A stretch of DNA of 64,000 nt from positions 2,046,001-2,110,000 of the forward strand of contig OZ242007.1 in NCBI GenBank assembly GCA_965204695.1, written 5' to 3'. The notes under the pieces were generated by a model that was given only the letters and a program-made list of their open reading frames with translations, made no database searches and had not been told where the DNA came from. The DNA is from JAHEKD01 sp965204695 (GTDB taxonomy: Bacteria; Pseudomonadota; Gammaproteobacteria; Arenicellales; JAHEKD01). Below are positions 17,621-26,591 of this stretch, piece after piece (within the stretch, counting starts at the first letter, position 1; each line of letters opens with the position of its first letter). Both the position numbers and the translations under genes were made by a program.

Positions 17621-18742
17621 TTAAGCAGCACACTGCTTAATGTTGTTTAAATCCAGTACCTCACGTATCGCCGCCAAGACACCATGCATGTGATCGGTGT
17701 TAAGTCGGCCAATACAGCCAACTCTAAAGCTATCCGCAACAGTTAATTTGCCAGGGTAAATCACGTAACCCCGTTCACTAAGGCCATCATAAAAACGTTG
17801 AAAATCAAAATTTGGATCAGCAGGGGTATGAAATGTCAGAATTATTGGTGCTTGCAGTTCCGGTTTTAATAATGGCTTAAAACCCAAATCAATCATACCC
17901 TGCATTAAAACATCACAGTTTTGTTGATAACGCCCACCTCGACCCTTTACTCCGCCTTCAGCATCAAACTCATCCAATGCCTGATTGAAAGCTAATAAAA
18001 CATGAGTAGGTGGGGTGAAGCGCCATTGGGCGTTATTTTCCATGGCCACCCACTGATCATACAGATCCAGACTCAATGAAGCTGAATTACCCTTGCATTG
18101 CTCAAGATCCGCTTGTCTGACCAGGCAAAATCCCATCCCCGGCACACCTTCCAGACATTTATTGCTGGACGCCACAACAGCAGAAAATGGAATTTTTGTC
18201 GCCTCCAGTTCAATGGCTCCAAAGGCACTCATGGCGTCGATAAGAAGTTTGCGATTATGTTTGGCAACGATATCTGCAACTTCTGCGACAGGGTTCAAAA
18301 TGCCGGAAGTCGTTTCACAATGTACGACGATCACATGAGTAATATCACTGTCATCTAATAAGCGCTGTTCAAGCGCTTTAAGGTCAACCGGTTCGTCTTC
18401 CGAAGTTTCGTTAACCAGATAATCGCGGCCATAATAGTCACAGATTTTGGTGATTCGTTTACCATAAGCCCCGTTTACCAACACTAATAACTTACCATCA
18501 GACGGAACCAAAGTACCGATCATGGCTTCGACTGAAAAAGTACCGCTGCCTTGCAATGGAACACAAACGAATTCATCTCCACCATTAATAATGTTAACTA
18601 GTCTGTGTCGAATCGATGCATTGATATCAATAAATTTACTATCACGTGAACCGTAATCCACCAGCATTGCCTGCTTTACAGTCTTTGAAGTCGTTAAGGG
18701 GCCCGGTGTAAACAACCAGGGTTCTTGAATATCGCGCTCCAT
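17621..18742 (-). CDS. phnW: 2-aminoethylphosphonate-pyruvate transaminase
   Basis: A 373-residue class V PLP aminotransferase that transfers the amino group of AEP to pyruvate, giving phosphonoacetaldehyde and alanine. The N-terminal FTPGPLTTSKTVKQAML, the substrate and cofactor loop QGSGTFSVEAM, and the PLP-binding Lys in VASSNKCLEGVPGMGF match PhnW. The length is usual. It heads the operon phnW-phnA-phnY-importer, transcribed away from a LysR gene; a promoter candidate lies at 18775-18802. Confidence 0.94.
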   Translation of the reverse strand: MERDIQEPWLFTPGPLTTSKTVKQAMLVDYGSRDSKFIDINASIRHRLVNIINGGDEFVCVPLQGSGTFSVEAMIGTLVPSDGKLLVLVNGAYGKRITKICDYYGRDYLVNETSEDEPVDLKALEQRLLDDSDITHVIVVHCETTSGILNPVAEVADIVAKHNRKLLIDAMSAFGAIELEATKIPFSAVVASSNKCLEGVPGMGFCLVRQADLEQCKGNSASLSLDLYDQWVAMENNAQWRFTPPTHVLLAFNQALDEFDAEGGVKGRGGRYQQNCDVLMQGMIDLGFKPLLKPELQAPIILTFHTPADPNFDFQRFYDGLSERGYVIYPGKLTVADSFRVGCIGRLNTDHMHGVLAAIREVLDLNNIKQCAA

Positions 18743-18774
18743 TTGTAATTCCGTTATCCGTGCTAGGGAAATTA

Positions 18775-18802
18775 ACTATAGAGAAATTAATTATTTATTC
18801 AA
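18775..18802 (-). promoter_or_regulatory. Promoter candidate for the phnW operon
   Basis: On the minus strand TTGAAT, a 16-bp spacer and TATAGT form a reasonable sigma70 promoter 33 bp from the phnW start. The surrounding AT-rich divergent region to the LysR gene would hold the regulator site. Confidence 0.5.
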
Positions 18803-18831
18803 TCGATATTATTAATACTATAATATAGGTT

Positions 18832-19707
18832 ATGTCTATAAATAGAACTTGTCTGCATGCCTTCCACATCGTTGCAACGGAAAGTAGTTTCTCATTGGCC
18901 TCTGAAGCCTACCATGTTTCACAGCCTACCTTGTCTGCCCAGGTTAAAGAATTAGAAACACGTTACAAAGTTAATCTATTTGAGCGAAAAGGTCGTGGAG
19001 TAGCTTTAACTGTATTTGGCCAATCTCTTTATGAGATTACTCAAAAGATTTTTGCTTTGGAAACTCAAGCTGAGCAGCTCTTATTAAGTAAAGAATCTAA
19101 AGTTTCAGGAACTTTGAGAATTGGAGCTGACTCTCCCTTTTTAATTATTCCATTGATGAAAGGCTTTAAGGAAAAGTTTCCAGATGTAAAACTCAATATC
19201 GACTTTGCCAATTCCAAACAATTACTGGAGTCATTGAAATCCCGAAAATTTGATTTAATTCTACTGCCGCATATAAAACCCAGCAGCCAGCTATATAGCC
19301 AGAAATTACAATCAGATCGACTAATAGTTTTTGTAGATGTTAATCATCCATGGACAAAAAAACGTAGTATTAATTTAAAAGATTTAATAGATCAAAATAT
19401 TGTATTGCGTGAGAAGGGATCAAACACTCGATCTCGATTTGAGACAATCTTAAAGAATAGGAACTTTCAACTTGATCCCGATGCTGTTTCAGTAATTAGT
19501 AGCCGCGAAGGTGTGCGTGAAGCTGTAGCGGCAGGTTTTGGCATTGGTATCGTTTCCGAAAGTGAATTCGGTCATGACAAGCGATTGCACCCATTAACTA
19601 TTCGTGATGTCAAAAGCAAACACACGGAATTTCTTGTTTGTCTAGATAAACGCAAAGATGAGAACATCATAGAAAAGTTTTTTAATACTGCATCATTAAT
19701 AGAATAA
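18832..19707 (+). CDS. LysR-family regulator of phosphonate operon
   Basis: A 291-residue LysR-type activator with an N-terminal winged helix (residues about 5-65, AFHIVATESSFSLASEAYHV then SQPTLSAQVKELE) and a C-terminal periplasmic-binding-like effector domain (about 90-290). It is divergent from phnW with an 89-bp shared promoter region, the classical arrangement for LysR control of the neighbouring operon. It therefore probably senses AEP or a pathway intermediate. That pairing is inferred from position. Confidence 0.87.
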   Translation: MSINRTCLHAFHIVATESSFSLASEAYHVSQPTLSAQVKELETRYKVNLFERKGRGVALTVFGQSLYEITQKIFALETQAEQLLLSKESKVSGTLRIGADSPFLIIPLMKGFKEKFPDVKLNIDFANSKQLLESLKSRKFDLILLPHIKPSSQLYSQKLQSDRLIVFVDVNHPWTKKRSINLKDLIDQNIVLREKGSNTRSRFETILKNRNFQLDPDAVSVISSREGVREAVAAGFGIGIVSESEFGHDKRLHPLTIRDVKSKHTEFLVCLDKRKDENIIEKFFNTASLIE

Positions 19708-19813
19708 AAAATACATCTAATATCTAAAAACTTAGCGCGGATTAGAATTTTTCAACTACCATTTAATCCAGCTTTTACTATGGGTAGTTGATCGGTTAGA
19801 TAGCGCTTTTTTT

Positions 19814-20842
19814 CTACCTTCGTGCCCTAATATTTCTCAACTCTTCAGCTAACACAATAAATGTTGGAATAATGATAGCACCGAATAAAGCCCCAAAAGA
19901 TGCAAGGATATACCAAGCTACTTCCTTATATTCTATCTCTGTGATTGTATACTCACTAATTTTGAATATTAAATAATAAAAAATTCCACTAAACAAGAAT
20001 CTGAGTCCATCTAAATTACACCAAAATCCAGCGAGACTCATTAAAAAAGTAGGTAATATGAATAACATAATATCATCTATTTCAAATGAATTATTCATAT
20101 TCAATGGGGGGAAAATTTTAACAGTGCAAATTACTACACTTATTACGAAAGCAATTATGACACTCAAAATTCTTTTTGATGAGTACCAACTATACTGTTT
20201 AGCTAAATAGGGGATCACTAAATAATCTATCTTTAAGGCAATATATTTGCCAGCTCTGCTCTTCATTTTTTCAAGGACAAAATATACATATTCTTTTTTG
20301 TCTGTTTTTTTATATATTTTTTTCAGATCGTTGAATATTCTCTTTTGGTTTTTTTTTAAAAATGATTTTTCTTCAATCTGTAGTAAAAGATCTCGTAATT
20401 CGGAGTCAGGGTGTTTTGGTCGATCTATTTGTTTTTTTTGAGGCGATGCTCTGCTATTAAAAGCTGATAAGGACTCAATTAACTTAAATGCAGATTCGTC
20501 ATTTTTCTCTATATAATCAACAATTTGAATTTGATTTGCTTTCCCTGGTAATAAATCTGGTGGTATACCAGGTTCATTCATGAGAAACAGAATATTTTTA
20601 CCCAAATCTTCTGCATACTTGTGCTCTACTGCACAAACTGAAGAATCCAGCGATCTTTCACTGCATATAAAAATGAACAAATCACATTCTTCAATTTTAG
20701 TCAGTATTTTTTCCCACCAATTATCACCACCAACTAAGTCTTGATCAAACCAAACTGTATAATCAAGTGAACTAATATTTTTCGCTAAATCTTTAGATAT
20801 TGATTCTTCATGGCGACTATAACTTATAAATATTTTCAACAT
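19814..20842 (-). CDS. TIR-domain protein with four membrane helices
   Basis: A 342-residue protein. Residues 1-125 form a TIR domain: IFISYSR opening strand, WFDQDLVGGDNWW box, and the SSVCAVEHKYA helix with the putative catalytic Glu at 73. A charged helical linker follows (about 130-210, with many Lys and Glu). Four hydrophobic segments (about 222-245, 252-272, 280-298 and 306-332) end in a basic tail. TIR domains of this type cleave NAD or bind nucleotides in bacterial defence and signalling. The gene is markedly AT-rich compared with its neighbours and stands alone, suggesting transfer. The role is inferred, not shown. Confidence 0.75.
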   Translation of the reverse strand: MLKIFISYSRHEESISKDLAKNISSLDYTVWFDQDLVGGDNWWEKILTKIEECDLFIFICSERSLDSSVCAVEHKYAEDLGKNILFLMNEPGIPPDLLPGKANQIQIVDYIEKNDESAFKLIESLSAFNSRASPQKKQIDRPKHPDSELRDLLLQIEEKSFLKKNQKRIFNDLKKIYKKTDKKEYVYFVLEKMKSRAGKYIALKIDYLVIPYLAKQYSWYSSKRILSVIIAFVISVVICTVKIFPPLNMNNSFEIDDIMLFILPTFLMSLAGFWCNLDGLRFLFSGIFYYLIFKISEYTITEIEYKEVAWYILASFGALFGAIIIPTFIVLAEELRNIRARR

Positions 20843-20989
20843 CAGTAACCACTAGAATCACAAAGACATAATTGATGTTTTTTAAAAAAGAGAATGAAAC
20901 CTAGTTAGGCTAGTTTAGCATATAGAAAACTAATTGAATTCAGTCTGAGCCACTACTATTGGTTGCTCAAAAATGGCACAGTATTTTTT

Positions 20990-21574
20990 CTATACCACAA
21001 AAAGACGATGCGCTAATTTTTTAAATGTCTCAATGTACTGCTGCTGTGACCATCCAGATTGAACTGTCAGTTGTTCCCAATTGCGGACCGACAGTAACGC
21101 CCAGAGAATATCGGTTGCCTGGTCAATGGTATAACCTGGTAAAAGCCTGTTGTCGTTGTGTAGTGCTGTAATTGCAGCTTCACAGCCTTCGCGCATGTCC
21201 AACATTCGTTTGTCCCATGCTTGTGCAGCGGCATCGTCCGTATCCCGCATGGCTAGCAAAGCTTTGGCAATACTATAAATTTCTGGAATGTAGTTTCCCC
21301 AGGCATCTATAAAAGCATTTAAACGTTCGGCCCCTGATTTCGCAGTCCGACTTGGGATCAGCCGTCTGTCTGCCTCCTTAATATCATCAAGATAATGAGT
21401 AGTCGCAATCAATAACTCTGCTCTTGTACTGAAATGTAAGTAAAGAGCCTGCCGTGTAATGCCTGCCCGTTTAGCAATGTCGGTCATGCGTACGCCCATC
21501 CCCTGGCCTGCTTCCAGCAAATCTAGTGCAGCCATGAGAATTCGTTTCCGGGTTTCTGATCGGTTACTTGACAT
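20990..21574 (-). CDS. TetR-family repressor
   Basis: A 194-residue regulator with a TetR helix-turn-helix near the N terminus (residues about 8-55: RILMAALDLLEAG, MTDIAKRAGITRQALYLHF) and a helical ligand domain with DDAAAQAWDKRM. It is divergent from the oxidoreductase gene at 21660. Between them lie two abutting 15-bp palindromes, almost certainly its operators. It probably represses both genes until a ligand binds. Confidence 0.88.
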   Translation of the reverse strand: MSSNRSETRKRILMAALDLLEAGQGMGVRMTDIAKRAGITRQALYLHFSTRAELLIATTHYLDDIKEADRRLIPSRTAKSGAERLNAFIDAWGNYIPEIYSIAKALLAMRDTDDAAAQAWDKRMLDMREGCEAAITALHNDNRLLPGYTIDQATDILWALLSVRNWEQLTVQSGWSQQQYIETFKKLAHRLFVV

Positions 21575-21595
21575 GATGTAAAGTATGCATTATCC

Positions 21596-21625
21596 TTGAC
21601 ACTGTGTCAATTGACACCATGTCAA
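21596..21625. promoter_or_regulatory. Two tandem 15-bp palindromic operators
   Basis: TTGACACTGTGTCAA at 21596-21610 is a perfect palindrome about a central base. It is followed directly by TTGACACCATGTCAA at 21611-21625, which matches with one changed pair. They sit between the divergent TetR and oxidoreductase starts and would overlap a promoter -35 (TTGACA). Confidence 0.75.
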
Positions 21626-21659
21626 GTAATAAGTATTAAACCTAATACAGGAACTAATT

Positions 21660-22361
21660 ATGAACATCGAAAATCTAGAACTAACAAAGAAACAAGTAAC
21701 TAAACCGCTGAAAATTCTAGTTGTTGGAGCAAGTCGAGGCACCGGGCGTGCGACAGTTGAAAAACTGTTAAAACAAGGCCACTATGTTACGGCTTTCTCT
21801 CGCAGCACTGTCAAACCCGAACAAAATTCAAACTTATTAGTCACCATTAACGGTGATGCCACTAACCCAGTCGAGGTAGAAGAGGCGGTACGAGGGCAAG
21901 ACGTGGTTATTGTAACCCTTGGTATCACTGAAAACCCCTTACGAGTTCGATTTTTTGGAACTAGTAATACTCCTGTAGATATTCGATCAACAGGAACGAA
22001 AAATATAATAGTTGCAATGCACAAATATGGTGTCAAACGGCTTGTTGTTCAGAGCTCGTATGGAGTTGGTGAAACCCGTGGCTTACTCAGGTTTATTGAT
22101 CGATTATTTTTTAACCTGATTCTTAAACCTCAGATCGAAGATACGGAAATCCAGGAAAAAAATGTACGCAATAGTGGTCTCGATTGGGTTCTGGCACAAC
22201 CTGTTCATCTTACCAATGAAGATTCCAACCAAGAGCCCTATCTATCAGAACAAGGTCAAACGAGAATAATGAAGGCGGCAAGACAGTCAGTTGTCCAGTT
22301 TCTTGCCTTCGCGGCGTGCCGACCTGATTACATTGGAAAGTCAGTGTCTATTTCGGGTTAG
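21660..22361 (+). CDS. NAD(P)-binding oxidoreductase, atypical SDR
   Basis: A 233-residue protein with an N-terminal Rossmann motif ILVVGASRGTGRATVEKLL (about 19-37), a GDAT-like second motif and VVQSSYGVG. It resembles the NAD(P)H-binding NmrA/BVR-B-like group of extended SDRs. It lacks a clear YxxxK catalytic pair. It may be a reductase or a redox sensor. It is paired with the divergent TetR gene and is presumably induced by the same ligand. The substrate is unknown. Confidence 0.8.
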   Translation: MNIENLELTKKQVTKPLKILVVGASRGTGRATVEKLLKQGHYVTAFSRSTVKPEQNSNLLVTINGDATNPVEVEEAVRGQDVVIVTLGITENPLRVRFFGTSNTPVDIRSTGTKNIIVAMHKYGVKRLVVQSSYGVGETRGLLRFIDRLFFNLILKPQIEDTEIQEKNVRNSGLDWVLAQPVHLTNEDSNQEPYLSEQGQTRIMKAARQSVVQFLAFAACRPDYIGKSVSISG

Positions 22362-22538
22362 CAGGCAACAATGACAGGGCTTTTCTTTATCTCGTTAGTT
22401 GTCTTCTCGTAACATCCATTTTTGACATCTCTCTCAATAATTCACTGGCGAGAACTAACCTTTATACAAAATTTAAATTATATCTAGATGACCGTTTAGA
22501 ATAGTGATTTACTAACAGACATTTAATGCTGCAGTTCA

Positions 22539-23930
22539 ATGAATAGCAAAACTAAATTAAAGCCCAGTCAGTCTGAAGGGGAATTGAACACTTCCACTCG
22601 GCGTAAGCAATGGGTTGATTCGACTCAAAATAAACAGGCCAATCTATTACTAGCTGATGATGCTCGCTATTTTCTGCATCAATCCGTATCAACACCTTGT
22701 GTTTCAACCATCGCCAAAGCTGAAGGCGCTTATATTGAAGATATTCAAGGTAATCGTTATCTGGATTTTCATGGTAATAATGTTCATCACATCGGTTATG
22801 GGCATCCTAGATTAAAGCAGGCTATTAGTGAGCAAATGGATACTCTGCCCTTTGCACCACGCCGGTTTACTTGCCAACCTGCTGTTGATTTGGCAAAAAA
22901 ACTCAGTGAAATATCCCCAGGAGATTTATCCAAAGTATTGTTTACTACCGGTGGTTCCGATGCTGTAGAAGTTGCGCTGAAAATCGCCCGGGCTGTCACG
23001 GGTCGGCACAAAATAGTTTCGTTTTGGGATGCCTTTCACGGTGCTGGGTTCGGTGCTGCATCCGTAGGAGGTGAGCAATTGTTCCGTTCCCACGTGATCG
23101 GGCCTTTACTTTCAGGAACAGAGCACGTTGCGCCTTTTGCCTGTTATCGTTGCCCTTACGGCTATCCAGACATCGATGGAAAACCACAACTTGAGTTATG
23201 CAAAATGACTTGTGCAAACTTCGTTCGTTATGTGCTGGAAAAAGAAGGCGATGTTGCTGCAGTAATTGCCGAGCCTGCCCGGGCGGTTCCCTATCTGCCA
23301 CCGCCAGGATTTTGGCAAGAGGTACGTGAAGCTTGTAATGATCACGGTGCATTACTCATTTTCGATGAAATTCCAACCGGACTAGGCAAAACTGGCCGTA
23401 TGTTCGCTTGTGAACATGATGAGGTTGTTCCAGATATATTGGTTATGGGAAAAGCTCTCGGTGGCGGTATTCTGCCAATTGCTGCTGTTTTGACCAAACC
23501 GGAATTAGATGTCGCAGGAAATTTTGCTTTTGGTCACTATACCCATGAAAAAAATCCTGTTACTACCCGAGCAGCCTTGATCACTATTAATATTATTGAG
23601 CAAGAAGGCCTTGTCGAAAATGCCGCAAAATTAGGCCAATATGCGATCCAACACTTGAACGAAATGAAGTCCGACCATCAAACCATCGGCGATGTGCGCG
23701 GAAGAGGATTTTTATTCGGAGTGGAACTGGTCACCGATCCTAAGAGCAAAACACCAGCAAATGAATTAGCCGAAGATGTTTACTATCGCTGCCTTGAGAA
23801 AGGATTGTCCTTTAAAATCAGCATGGGAAACGTATTAACGTTCACTCCACCGTTAGTACTCACAAAAGTACAAATGGATTTTGCTCTGGATGTTATTGAA
23901 CAAGCAATCAGTGAAGCGGAATCAAATTGA
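22539..23930 (+). CDS. Class III PLP enzyme, PbfA-like lyase or aminotransferase
   Basis: A 463-residue PLP enzyme of the class III aminotransferase fold. Seen: FTTGGSDAVEVALKIAR phosphate loop, IFDEIPTGLGKTGRMFACEH with the PLP Asp, and the Schiff-base Lys in VMGKALGGGILP. The N-terminal YLDFHGNNVHHIGYGHP is unlike GABA or ornithine transaminases. I recall similar sequences beside AEP genes, annotated as (R)-1-hydroxy-2-aminoethylphosphonate ammonia-lyase (PbfA), which yields phosphonoacetaldehyde. With PhnY and PhnA nearby and a phosphonate monoester hydrolase directly downstream, that function is likely but not proven. Confidence 0.7.
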   Translation: MNSKTKLKPSQSEGELNTSTRRKQWVDSTQNKQANLLLADDARYFLHQSVSTPCVSTIAKAEGAYIEDIQGNRYLDFHGNNVHHIGYGHPRLKQAISEQMDTLPFAPRRFTCQPAVDLAKKLSEISPGDLSKVLFTTGGSDAVEVALKIARAVTGRHKIVSFWDAFHGAGFGAASVGGEQLFRSHVIGPLLSGTEHVAPFACYRCPYGYPDIDGKPQLELCKMTCANFVRYVLEKEGDVAAVIAEPARAVPYLPPPGFWQEVREACNDHGALLIFDEIPTGLGKTGRMFACEHDEVVPDILVMGKALGGGILPIAAVLTKPELDVAGNFAFGHYTHEKNPVTTRAALITINIIEQEGLVENAAKLGQYAIQHLNEMKSDHQTIGDVRGRGFLFGVELVTDPKSKTPANELAEDVYYRCLEKGLSFKISMGNVLTFTPPLVLTKVQMDFALDVIEQAISEAESN

Positions 23931-23988
23931 ATGATTTGTTAAAGATGATTGTCAACTACCCTCGGCGTTTTATTGTTGGCCGGTTTCG

Positions 23989-25527
23989 ATGAAGCAAAAA
24001 AATGTCCTCTTTTTAGCGATTGATCAGTGGCGGGCAGATTGTTTTAGCTTTAAAGATCATCCTGTTGTTCAAACCCCCAATATTGATGAACTAGCCAAAG
24101 ACAGTGTCGTTTTTAATAACCATTTTACCGTTATTGCACCTTGCGGGCCTGCCCGGACTTCATTGTTGACTGGTTTATACATCATGAATCACCGTTCGGT
24201 AAGAAATGGCACGTCCCTTGATGCGGGCCTAACTAACATTGCTAAAGAAGTACGCAAAAAAGGCTATCAGCCTTTGTTGTTTGGTTATACCGATTCCAGT
24301 GTTGATCCTCGCGGTCTGGCAGGCAATGATCCACGGCTAAAAACTTTTGAAGGTATATTGCCTGGATTTGATGTTGTAGCCGCTTTAAATGAAGAGAATC
24401 TGATTGAGTGGGCTGAATACTTATTCACAAAAGGCTATGAAATACCTGAAAATCATTTCGATATATATCGTACTAAAAATCATCACTCAAATGGATTTAG
24501 CACTGAAGCTGCCAAATACAAAACTGAAGACAGCGACAGCGCCTACATTGTCGATCGAATTATCGATTACACTAGTTCAGCAAATGATTCGTGGTTTATT
24601 CATGGTGTCATCTACAAACCACATCCGCCGTTAATTGCACCTGCACCATACAACACTATGTATGATCCAAGTGAAGTTCTTACTCCAGCCAGGCTAACGG
24701 ATCGACTTGCCGAGAAACAAAGCCACCCATACCTTGCTGCCTGATTAGATGACCAAAATCGCGTCGGTCAATATACTCCTGATATCAATACTCAAATCAT
24801 CAGCGATGACGAACTTAGGAAAATGACGGTGACCTATTATGGTTTAGTTTCCGAGGTTGATTATCAGCTTGGTCGTCTTTTAGATCACTTAAAACAGATC
24901 GGTCAATGGGACAATACGCTGATTATTTTTACCAGTGATCATGGTGAACAGTTGGGTGAGCATTGGTGTTGGGGCAAAGCCGGTTTTTTTGATGCTTCAT
25001 ATCATATTCCACTTATTATAAGAGACCCAACGGCATCAACAAAAAACAGAAACGCTAATCAGATCACAGCTTTCACCGAATCTGTCGACATCATGCCTAC
25101 CATTCTTGATTGGCTGGACTGCGAAATTCCACAAACATTGTCAGGCCAGTCTTTATTGCCCCAGATTACTAGTACTGAAACAAATACTAATCGTGACTAT
25201 GTGTTTTACGAATTTGATTTCAGAAATCCAGCCACAATGTTTTATGAAAAACAGTTAAACCTAAAACCTGATCAATGTTGCCTATGTGTTATTCGTGATC
25301 ATGATTATAAATATGTTCATTTTGCAGCTTTGCCACCGTTGTTATTCGATTTGAAAAATGATCCTCATGAACTTCACAACCTTGCACAGTCACCAGATTA
25401 TCAAAACCAAGTGCGGGATTATGCCCAAGCTTTGTTATCTCATAAAATGCTTCATGCTGATCGCACCTTAACCAACCTCATGCTTGGTGTGGACGGAGTA
25501 CAAGAATATAGAGGGACTAGAAGCTAA
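23989..25527 (+). pseudogene. Phosphonate monoester hydrolase, interrupted by TGA
   Basis: A 513-codon frame of the alkaline phosphatase superfamily interrupted once by TGA at 24742-24744. Both halves are in one frame and align to known phosphonate monoester hydrolase (PMH) sequences as I remember them, with a total length near the usual 510-515. The first half has the metal Asp in IDQWRAD and the formylglycine motif CGPAR in APCGPARTSLLTG. The second half has FTSDHGEQLGEH and YKYVHFAALPPLLFDL. PMH cleaves phosphonate monoesters and phosphodiesters. Codons after the TGA read LDDQNRVGQYTPD, so coding sense continues. It could be a recent nonsense mutation, read-through or a base-call error. 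Confidence 0.8.
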
Positions 25528-25532
25528 CTTCG

Positions 25533-26591
25533 TTAGCCATAGGTAATGCTTAGAGAATCCGAAGTCGCAACCGATTGACAGGTTAAGATAGCGCCTTTCT
25601 CGATCTCATTATCTTCCAAAGCCATTCTGGCTCGCATATGAACTGTACCCTTATTAAGTTTACCTCGACAAGCGCCACAAACACCTGATTGGCACGAAAA
25701 CGGTGGTGACAACCCGGCATCTCTGACGGCTTCTAAAACTGTTTGATCCTCAACCATATCAACCGAATGCGTTTGACCATCAAGTTTGATTTCAAGTTTT
25801 GCTGCCTGACCTTTGATCGAATCATCGACTTCCACGGCTCCACCGTAACTTTCCATATGAATCCGATCTGCTGGGACATCCAGACTCATCAGAGCCGCTT
25901 TAACCGCTTTATTCATACCACCGGGGCCACAGATGTAATATTGGGCATCTTGGGCATAAGGCGGGTTTTCATTAATCAAAGCTTCGATGGCAGCTTTATC
26001 AACAATACCTTTGCGCCATGGCGTGAAGCTTGACCACATGGACGGATCAGATAAAACATGAAGCACATCTAAGCGTTCTTCGTTCTGACCACACAATTCT
26101 TCAAACTTGTCCTTGAAAATAATAGTTTTATGATCTTTGTTGCCATATGCCAGATAAGCGACTGAGTATGGCTCTGCACACATCACTGAATGCAGCATGG
26201 AAAACAGAGGTGTAATACCACTGCCAGCGCCGAAAAAATAATAAGTGCGACGTTTTGTTTCACCTGGTTCGAGATAAAACCCTCCGAACGGCGGCATTAC
26301 GTCAATTTCGTTTCCAGCTTCAACATTATCGTTAATGTAGTTTGAAACCAGACCATCTTTAACACGCTTGACCGTAATTCTGAGAGGATCGCCAGAATAA
26401 GGCGAAGAAGAAATTGAATAGGAACGACGAACCTCTTCTCCGTTCAGTGTAAATCTCAAAGTTAAATGTTGTCCAGGCTTCCAATGAAACATCTCTTTCA
26501 ATGCCGTTGGAACTTCAAACATGACTGACTTGGCCATGCCATCGATCAGGCTTTTTGTTTCTTTGATCTTTAAGGTGTGGAAATCTCTCAT
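25533..26591 (-). CDS. Ferredoxin-type reductase of Rieske oxygenase system
   Basis: A 352-residue electron-transfer protein. The FAD domain is at about 10-110, with RRSYSISSSPYSG. The NAD domain is at about 115-235, with FGAGSGITPLFSMLHSV and YICGPGGMNKAV. The C-terminal 2Fe-2S plant-type ferredoxin domain (about 265-352) has CQSGVCGACRGKL and a later CQS. It passes electrons from NADH to the oxygenase. The start overlaps the Rieske stop by 4 bases (ATGA), so the pair is coupled. The arrangement resembles the GbcA/GbcB and carnitine CntA/CntB systems. Confidence 0.88.
   Translation of the reverse strand: MRDFHTLKIKETKSLIDGMAKSVMFEVPTALKEMFHWKPGQHLTLRFTLNGEEVRRSYSISSSPYSGDPLRITVKRVKDGLVSNYINDNVEAGNEIDVMPPFGGFYLEPGETKRRTYYFFGAGSGITPLFSMLHSVMCAEPYSVAYLAYGNKDHKTIIFKDKFEELCGQNEERLDVLHVLSDPSMWSSFTPWRKGIVDKAAIEALINENPPYAQDAQYYICGPGGMNKAVKAALMSLDVPADRIHMESYGGAVEVDDSIKGQAAKLEIKLDGQTHSVDMVEDQTVLEAVRDAGLSPPFSCQSGVCGACRGKLNKGTVHMRARMALEDNEIEKGAILTCQSVATSDSLSITYG

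Noticed and set aside
19753..19790. CAACTACC...GGTAGTTG as a LysR-gene terminator
   Set aside because: The loop exceeds 20 bases and only TTTTT far downstream follows; too weak to list as a terminator.
24742..24744. TGA as a selenocysteine codon
   Set aside because: The position is not catalytic in phosphonate monoester hydrolases, the active-site Cys is intact earlier, and I see no SECIS-like hairpin right after the TGA.
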